A stretch of 64,000 bases of DNA from Candidatus Cryptobacteroides intestinavium (GTDB lineage: Bacteria > Bacteroidota > Bacteroidia > Bacteroidales > UBA932), in NCBI GenBank assembly GCA_017694845.1, contig JADIMI010000011.1, positions 1 through 64,000 of the forward strand, in the 5' to 3' direction. The notes below the pieces were generated by a model. The model had not been told where the DNA came from, made no database searches, and saw only the letters and a program-made list of their open reading frames with translations. The translations under genes were made by a program, and so were the position numbers. Positions 60,039 to 64,000 of this stretch are shown one piece after another (the stretch's first letter is position 1; each line of letters starts with the position of its first letter).

Positions 60039-61667
60039 ATGGAGAACAATAACAGCATAAAAGACAAGATAACGGCTCTCGGGACAACGGTACTGTGTTC
60101 TGATGCCGGGGATGGGATGTTGACGGTCCCTGTGCAGTCGTTCAGGAAGGTGGCGGAAATGCTTGCGAAAGACGAGGGTTTCGATTTTCTCAGGAGCCTT
60201 ACCGGTGCGGACTGGGGGGAAGAAGGGCTCGGATGTGTCTATCACCTCGAGAATACGTCCACCGGAGAGAATGTGGTGCTCCGGACTGTCGACCATAACA
60301 GGGACAATGCCGCAATCCCTTCCGTATGTGACATATGGAAGGCGGCCGACCTTAATGAACGTGAAGCGTATGACTATCTCGGCATCAAGTTCATCGGGCA
60401 TCCTGACCTGCGCCGTCTCTATCTCAGGGATGACTGGAAAGGCTATCCGCTGAGGAAGGACTATGATCCGGCATTGAACGGGATTCCGGAGGACAACGAG
60501 GAGACAAACGATGATGCACCGAGCTATGAGGTGACAAAGGATGGAAGTTTCATCCTGAAACGCCATCCGTTGTTTGAGAACGATGAATATGTGATCAACA
60601 TCGGCCCTCAGCATCCGGCGACGCACGGTGTGCTCAGGTTCCGTGTGTCCCTTGAAGGTGAGATCATCAGAAAACTCGATGTGCACTGCGGCTATATCCA
60701 CAGGGGTATAGAGAAGATGTGCGAGTCGATGACCTATCCGCAGACCCTCGGCCTGACTGACAGGCTTGACTATCTCGGTGCGATGCAGAACCGTCACGCG
60801 CTCTGTATGTGCATAGAGAAGGCTATGGGCCTGGAGGTGTCCGACAGGATAAAATATATCAGGACAATAATGGATGAGCTGCAGAGGATCGATTCCCATC
60901 TTCTGTTCGCCTCATGTCTTGCACAGGATATGGGTGCGCTCGAGGTGTTCTTCCTCGGGTTCAGGGACAGGGAGAAGGTTCTCGATATACTCGAACAGAC
61001 TACAGGAGGGAGGCTTATCCAGACCTACAATACAATAGGAGGTGTCCAGGCGGATATCCATCCCGATTTCGTCAGGAAGACAAAGGAGTTCATCGCCTAT
61101 ATGCGGCCGAAGCTCGAGGAATATCATGAGATATTCACCGGCAATGTGATAGCGCGGACGAGGCTGAAAGGCACCGGCGTGCTCTCGCGCGAGGACGCCA
61201 TATCTTTCGGTGCGACCGGAGGTACAGGCAGGGCATCCGGCTGGGCGTGCGATGTCCGCAAGAGACATCCGTACGGGGTCTACGATAAAGTGGACTTCAA
61301 GGAGATAACCTTTACGGAAGGCGACTGCTTCGCCCGTTATATGGTCAGGATGAAGGAGATAGAGGAGAGTATGAACATTATAGAGCAGCTCATCGACAAC
61401 ATTCCGGAAGGGGATTATCAGATGAAGGTCCGTCCTGTCATCAAGCTCCCTGAAGGCAGCTGGTATTCCGCTGTCGAGGGCAGCAGGGGCGAGTTCGGGG
61501 TATATCTCGAGAGCAGGGGGGACAAGTCTCCGTACAGGCTGAAGTTCCGTTCCACCGGCCTTCCTCTCGTGTCCTGCATTGACACTATCACAAGAGGGGC
61601 GAAGATCGCCGACCTGATAGCGATAGGCGGTACCCTCGACTATGTTGTTCCTGACATTGACAGATAA
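60039..61667 (+). CDS. nuoCD: NADH-quinone oxidoreductase fused subunits C/D
   Basis: 542 residues. The NuoC part covers about 1-165, with NEREAYDYLGIKFIGHPDLR and DDWKGYPLRKDYDP; an acidic linker (EDNEETNDDAPSYE) follows; the NuoD part begins near 185 with VINIGPQHPATHGVLRFRVS, HCGYIHRGIEKMCE and LTDRLDYLGAM, and ends VSCIDTITRGAKIADLIAIG then GTLDYVVPDIDR. NuoD lines the quinone pocket with NuoB. No break in the frame, so the fusion is natural as in E. coli. Confidence 0.98.
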   Translation: MENNNSIKDKITALGTTVLCSDAGDGMLTVPVQSFRKVAEMLAKDEGFDFLRSLTGADWGEEGLGCVYHLENTSTGENVVLRTVDHNRDNAAIPSVCDIWKAADLNEREAYDYLGIKFIGHPDLRRLYLRDDWKGYPLRKDYDPALNGIPEDNEETNDDAPSYEVTKDGSFILKRHPLFENDEYVINIGPQHPATHGVLRFRVSLEGEIIRKLDVHCGYIHRGIEKMCESMTYPQTLGLTDRLDYLGAMQNRHALCMCIEKAMGLEVSDRIKYIRTIMDELQRIDSHLLFASCLAQDMGALEVFFLGFRDREKVLDILEQTTGGRLIQTYNTIGGVQADIHPDFVRKTKEFIAYMRPKLEEYHEIFTGNVIARTRLKGTGVLSREDAISFGATGGTGRASGWACDVRKRHPYGVYDKVDFKEITFTEGDCFARYMVRMKEIEESMNIIEQLIDNIPEGDYQMKVRPVIKLPEGSWYSAVEGSRGEFGVYLESRGDKSPYRLKFRSTGLPLVSCIDTITRGAKIADLIAIGGTLDYVVPDIDR

Positions 61668-61679
61668 AAGCAGAGAGAT

Positions 61680-62756
61680 ATGTTTGATTTCGGTGTAGTT
61701 ACAAGCTGGATACATACGCAGCTGACATCGGTGATGCCGGAAGGCCTTGCCGTATTTCTCGAATGTGTAGTGATAGGAGTATGCCTCCTGCTGCTGTATG
61801 TAGTGATAGCAATCATTATGATATATATGGAGCGTAAGGTCTGCGCCGCGTTCCAGTGCCGTCTCGGACCGCAGAGGGTAGGCCCCTGGGGAACAGTGCA
61901 GGTCATCTGCGATGTGTTCAAGATGCTGACCAAGGAGATCATCATTATCAGGCATTCGGACAAGTTCCTGTATAATCTGGCGCCATATATTGTCATCCTT
62001 GCATCGGTTATGGCGTTTGCCTGTATCCCGATAAACAAAGGGATGGAGATACTGGACTTCAATGTCGGCATACTGTTCTTTATGGCCGCTTCATCCATCG
62101 GAGTGGTCGGGATTCTGCTTGCAGGCTGGAGCTCCAACAACAAGTTCTCCCTTATCGGGGCGATGCGAAGCGGTGCCCAGATGATAAGCTACGAACTTTC
62201 CATAGGCCTGTCCATTCTTACCATTGTAGTGCTGACTGATACGATGCAGTTCTCCGAGATCGTGATGAGGCAGGCGGATGGGTGGTTTATTTTCAAGGGA
62301 CATATTCCTGCCCTGATAGCGTTTGTCATCTATCTCATAGCCGGTAATGCCGAAGTCAACAGGGGGCCGTTCGATCTTCCTGAAGCGGAGTCTGAGCTGA
62401 CGGCCGGATACCATACCGAGTATTCGGGTATGCATTTCGGACTTTTCTATGTGGCCGAGTTCGTCAACCTTTTCATTGTCTCCAGTATAGCGGCTACCGT
62501 ATTCCTCGGTGGCTGGATGCCTCTGCATATTCCTGGTCTGGACGGGTTCAATGCGGTGATGGATGCTATTCCGGGATTCATATGGTTCTTCGCCAAGGCA
62601 TTTTTCGTGGTGTGGCTGCTGATGTGGATCAAATGGACTTTCCCGAGGCTGAGGATTGACCAGATTCTGACCCTTGAATGGAAGTATCTGGTGCCTATAG
62701 GGCTTCTCAATCTGCTGCTGATGGTCATTGTGGTCGTATTCGGGCTGCATTTCTGA
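61680..62756 (+). CDS. nuoH: NADH-quinone oxidoreductase subunit H
   Basis: 358 residues, about eight transmembrane helices. Family motifs: YMERKVCAAFQCRLGPQRVG, INKGMEILDFNVGILFFMAA, QMISYELSIGLSIL and RGPFDLPEAESELTAGYHTE then YSGMHFG, which includes the acidic residues lining the quinone access channel. It links the hydrophilic arm to the proton pumps. nuoCD is followed directly by nuoH; in NADH-type operons nuoE, F and G lie between them. Confidence 0.97.
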   Translation: MFDFGVVTSWIHTQLTSVMPEGLAVFLECVVIGVCLLLLYVVIAIIMIYMERKVCAAFQCRLGPQRVGPWGTVQVICDVFKMLTKEIIIIRHSDKFLYNLAPYIVILASVMAFACIPINKGMEILDFNVGILFFMAASSIGVVGILLAGWSSNNKFSLIGAMRSGAQMISYELSIGLSILTIVVLTDTMQFSEIVMRQADGWFIFKGHIPALIAFVIYLIAGNAEVNRGPFDLPEAESELTAGYHTEYSGMHFGLFYVAEFVNLFIVSSIAATVFLGGWMPLHIPGLDGFNAVMDAIPGFIWFFAKAFFVVWLLMWIKWTFPRLRIDQILTLEWKYLVPIGLLNLLLMVIVVVFGLHF

Positions 62757-62812
62757 TTCCGGATAATGGAGTGGAAAGATTTAATTTCATCAGATAAATT
62801 GTATTCATAGAT

Positions 62813-63253
62813 ATGGCTGGATATATAAAAGGAATCTTTACGGGTCTGGGCTCTCTTATGACGGGGCTGAAGGTGACCTTCAAGGAATTCTTTACAAAGA
62901 AGATAACCGAGCAGTACCCGGAGAACAGGGCCGTGCTCAAGATGAACGACCGGTTCTGCGGAGAACTGGTCATGCCGGTGGATGAAAACGGGAATAACAG
63001 GTGTATTGCCTGCGGACTATGCCAGATTGCGTGCCCTAACGGAACAATACATATCACTTCCGAGATGGTCACCGATCCGGAGACTGGCAGACCGAAGAAG
63101 AAGCTGGTGAAATATGAGTACGACCTCGGGTCCTGTATGTTCTGCCACCTGTGCGTGAATGCCTGTCCCCATGATGCCATCAGATTTTCTACGGCATTCG
63201 AACACGCTGTGTTCACAAGGGAGAAACTTGTAAAAACTCTGAACAAACAATAG
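62813..63253 (+). CDS. nuoI: NADH-quinone oxidoreductase subunit I
   Basis: 146 residues with two [4Fe-4S] motifs: CIACGLCQIACPNGTIHI and CMFCHLCVNACPHDAIRF, each CxxCxxCxxxCP. It carries clusters N6a and N6b on the way to N2. In the absence of nuoEFG its first cluster may be close to the entry point for electrons from ferredoxin or a like donor (inference). It ends 1 base before nuoJ. Confidence 0.97.
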   Translation: MAGYIKGIFTGLGSLMTGLKVTFKEFFTKKITEQYPENRAVLKMNDRFCGELVMPVDENGNNRCIACGLCQIACPNGTIHITSEMVTDPETGRPKKKLVKYEYDLGSCMFCHLCVNACPHDAIRFSTAFEHAVFTREKLVKTLNKQ

Positions 63254-63254
63254 T

Positions 63255-63764
63255 ATGGAAATAACTCTCGATCTCATTGTCTTTATCGTTCTCGCCATCT
63301 TCATTGTGGTGAGTGCGGTCCTTGCCGTGACGACAAAGCGTATACTGAGGGCTGCGACATATCTGCTTTTTGTACTTTTCGGGACGGCAGGGATATATTT
63401 CCTGCTCAATTATTCGTTCCTCGGGGCGGTGCAGCTGCTGGTCTATGCCGGAGGTATGACGGTGCTCTATGTATTCTCCATCCTGCTCACATCGAGCGAA
63501 GGAGACCAGGCCGAGAAACTCAAGCCCGGCAAGATGGTGGCAGGTCTTGTGACGGCTCTTGCCGCTCTGGGAATCTGTCTGGCGGTGATGCTCAGGCATC
63601 AGTTCCTGCCATCCAGCTTCGAGCACGGGGAGCTGGCAATGCGGACAATCGGCCACGCGCTGATGTCGACGGGCAAGGATGGTTATGTCCTTCCTTTCGA
63701 GGTGATAAGCATTCTGCTGCTCGCCTGCATCGTGGGAGGTCTTATGATAGCGAGGAAACGATAG
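63255..63764 (+). CDS. nuoJ: NADH-quinone oxidoreductase subunit J
   Basis: 169 residues with five hydrophobic helices: LIVFIVLAIFIVVSAVLAVT, AATYLLFVLFGTAGIYFLLN, VQLLVYAGGMTVLYVFSILL, MVAGLVTALAALGICLAVML and VISILLLACIVGGLMIARKR. The LLVYAGGMTVLYVFSILLT segment is the family mark. Membrane subunit between NuoH and the pumps. Confidence 0.96.
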   Translation: MEITLDLIVFIVLAIFIVVSAVLAVTTKRILRAATYLLFVLFGTAGIYFLLNYSFLGAVQLLVYAGGMTVLYVFSILLTSSEGDQAEKLKPGKMVAGLVTALAALGICLAVMLRHQFLPSSFEHGELAMRTIGHALMSTGKDGYVLPFEVISILLLACIVGGLMIARKR

Positions 63765-63781
63765 TAAAAAAAGGAGCTGAT

Positions 63782-64000
63782 ATGATACCGATGGAATATT
63801 ATCTCATAGTCTCGACGATAATGATGTTTGTAGGAGTCTACGGATTCCTGACACGCCGCAACCTGCTGGCGATGCTTATATCCGTCGAGCTGATTCTCAA
63901 TTCTGTGGACATCAACTTTGTCGTGTTCAACCGCTTCCTCTTCCCCGGACAGCTGGAGGGATTCTTCTTCTCTCTCTTCGCGATAGGGATCAGTGCTGCC
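63782..64000 (+). CDS. nuoK: NADH-quinone oxidoreductase subunit K, cut by window end
   Basis: 73 codons visible, starting MIPMEYYLIVSTIMMFVGVY and continuing GFLTRRNLLAMLISVELILN (Glu in the second helix is the proton-channel residue of NuoK), then DINFVVFNRFLFPGQLEGFF. Full NuoK is about 100 residues, so roughly 27 lie outside. nuoL, M and N presumably follow. Confidence 0.95.
   Translation, partial: MIPMEYYLIVSTIMMFVGVYGFLTRRNLLAMLISVELILNSVDINFVVFNRFLFPGQLEGFFFSLFAIGISAA

Overview
The window reads as a chromosome segment from a member of the Bacteroidales (phylum Bacteroidota). Evidence: two SusC/SusD (RagA/RagB) pairs, many lipoproteins with a Bacteroidota-style signal peptide, a type IX secretion (T9SS) C-terminal sorting domain, a hemD-rnpA-yidD cluster, DUF4271/DUF4251/DUF4136/DUF6029-type proteins, and promoters of the Bacteroidota form (TAnnTTTG at -7) instead of -35/-10 boxes. 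Base composition is moderate and the organism cannot be named more finely from sequence alone. I see no tRNA, rRNA, CRISPR array, integrase or intact insertion sequence.

Layout. (1) 127-20586: thirteen co-directional genes, apparently one operon, encoding surface lipoproteins, a DUF6029 barrel, an Omp28-type thioredoxin-fold lipoprotein, two S8 subtilisin-like proteases (the first with a T9SS type A tail), a PorV/PorQ-family barrel, a SusC/SusD pair with a DUF4843-like lipoprotein, and a TlpA-like protein. It looks like a protease-armed peptide uptake locus. The first gene has a damaged signal-peptide start. (2) 20605-28222: LolD-like ATPase, tRNA methyltransferase, then a minus-strand run (split transketolase, ECF sigma factor, anti-sigma-like protein, Spy-like protein), then lepA and a glycosyltransferase from a divergent promoter. 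(3) 28223-38714: housekeeping genes: menA facing menG-yidD-rnpA-hemD-DUF4271-SUI1, a large DUF2723 membrane glycosyltransferase, an RlmI-like methyltransferase, DUF456 and aminopeptidase P.

(4) 38715-41602: small envelope genes followed by about 650 bases of gene-free DNA packed with three kinds of repeats, two of which are tandem pairs of short elements with matching inverted ends. (5) 41603-46634: minus-strand glycan genes: a GH92 mannosidase whose usual catalytic-acid position carries Gln, a degraded GH32 remnant, and a large DUF4965/glutaminase-like enzyme. (6) 46845-49337: small conserved protein, NlpC/P60 hydrolase and radical SAM protein. (7) 49465-57347: second SusC/SusD locus with two endonuclease/exonuclease/phosphatase-fold lipoproteins flanking a BT_3987-type/F5-8C-like lipoprotein. 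With the GH92 enzyme this suggests a mannose-rich, possibly phosphorylated glycan as target (inference). (8) 57348-58834: repeat-rich DNA with two small hypothetical exported proteins. (9) 58972-64000: complex I genes nuoA, B, CD, H, I, J and the start of nuoK, without nuoE, F or G; this complex would pass electrons to the menaquinone made through menA and menG.

A dispersed repeat of about 27 bases (TGTCATTCTGAGC...GAAGAATCTG and relatives) occurs in seven intergenic places. In several, one end of the element has been amplified in tandem with a locus-specific period of 18 to 24 bases.
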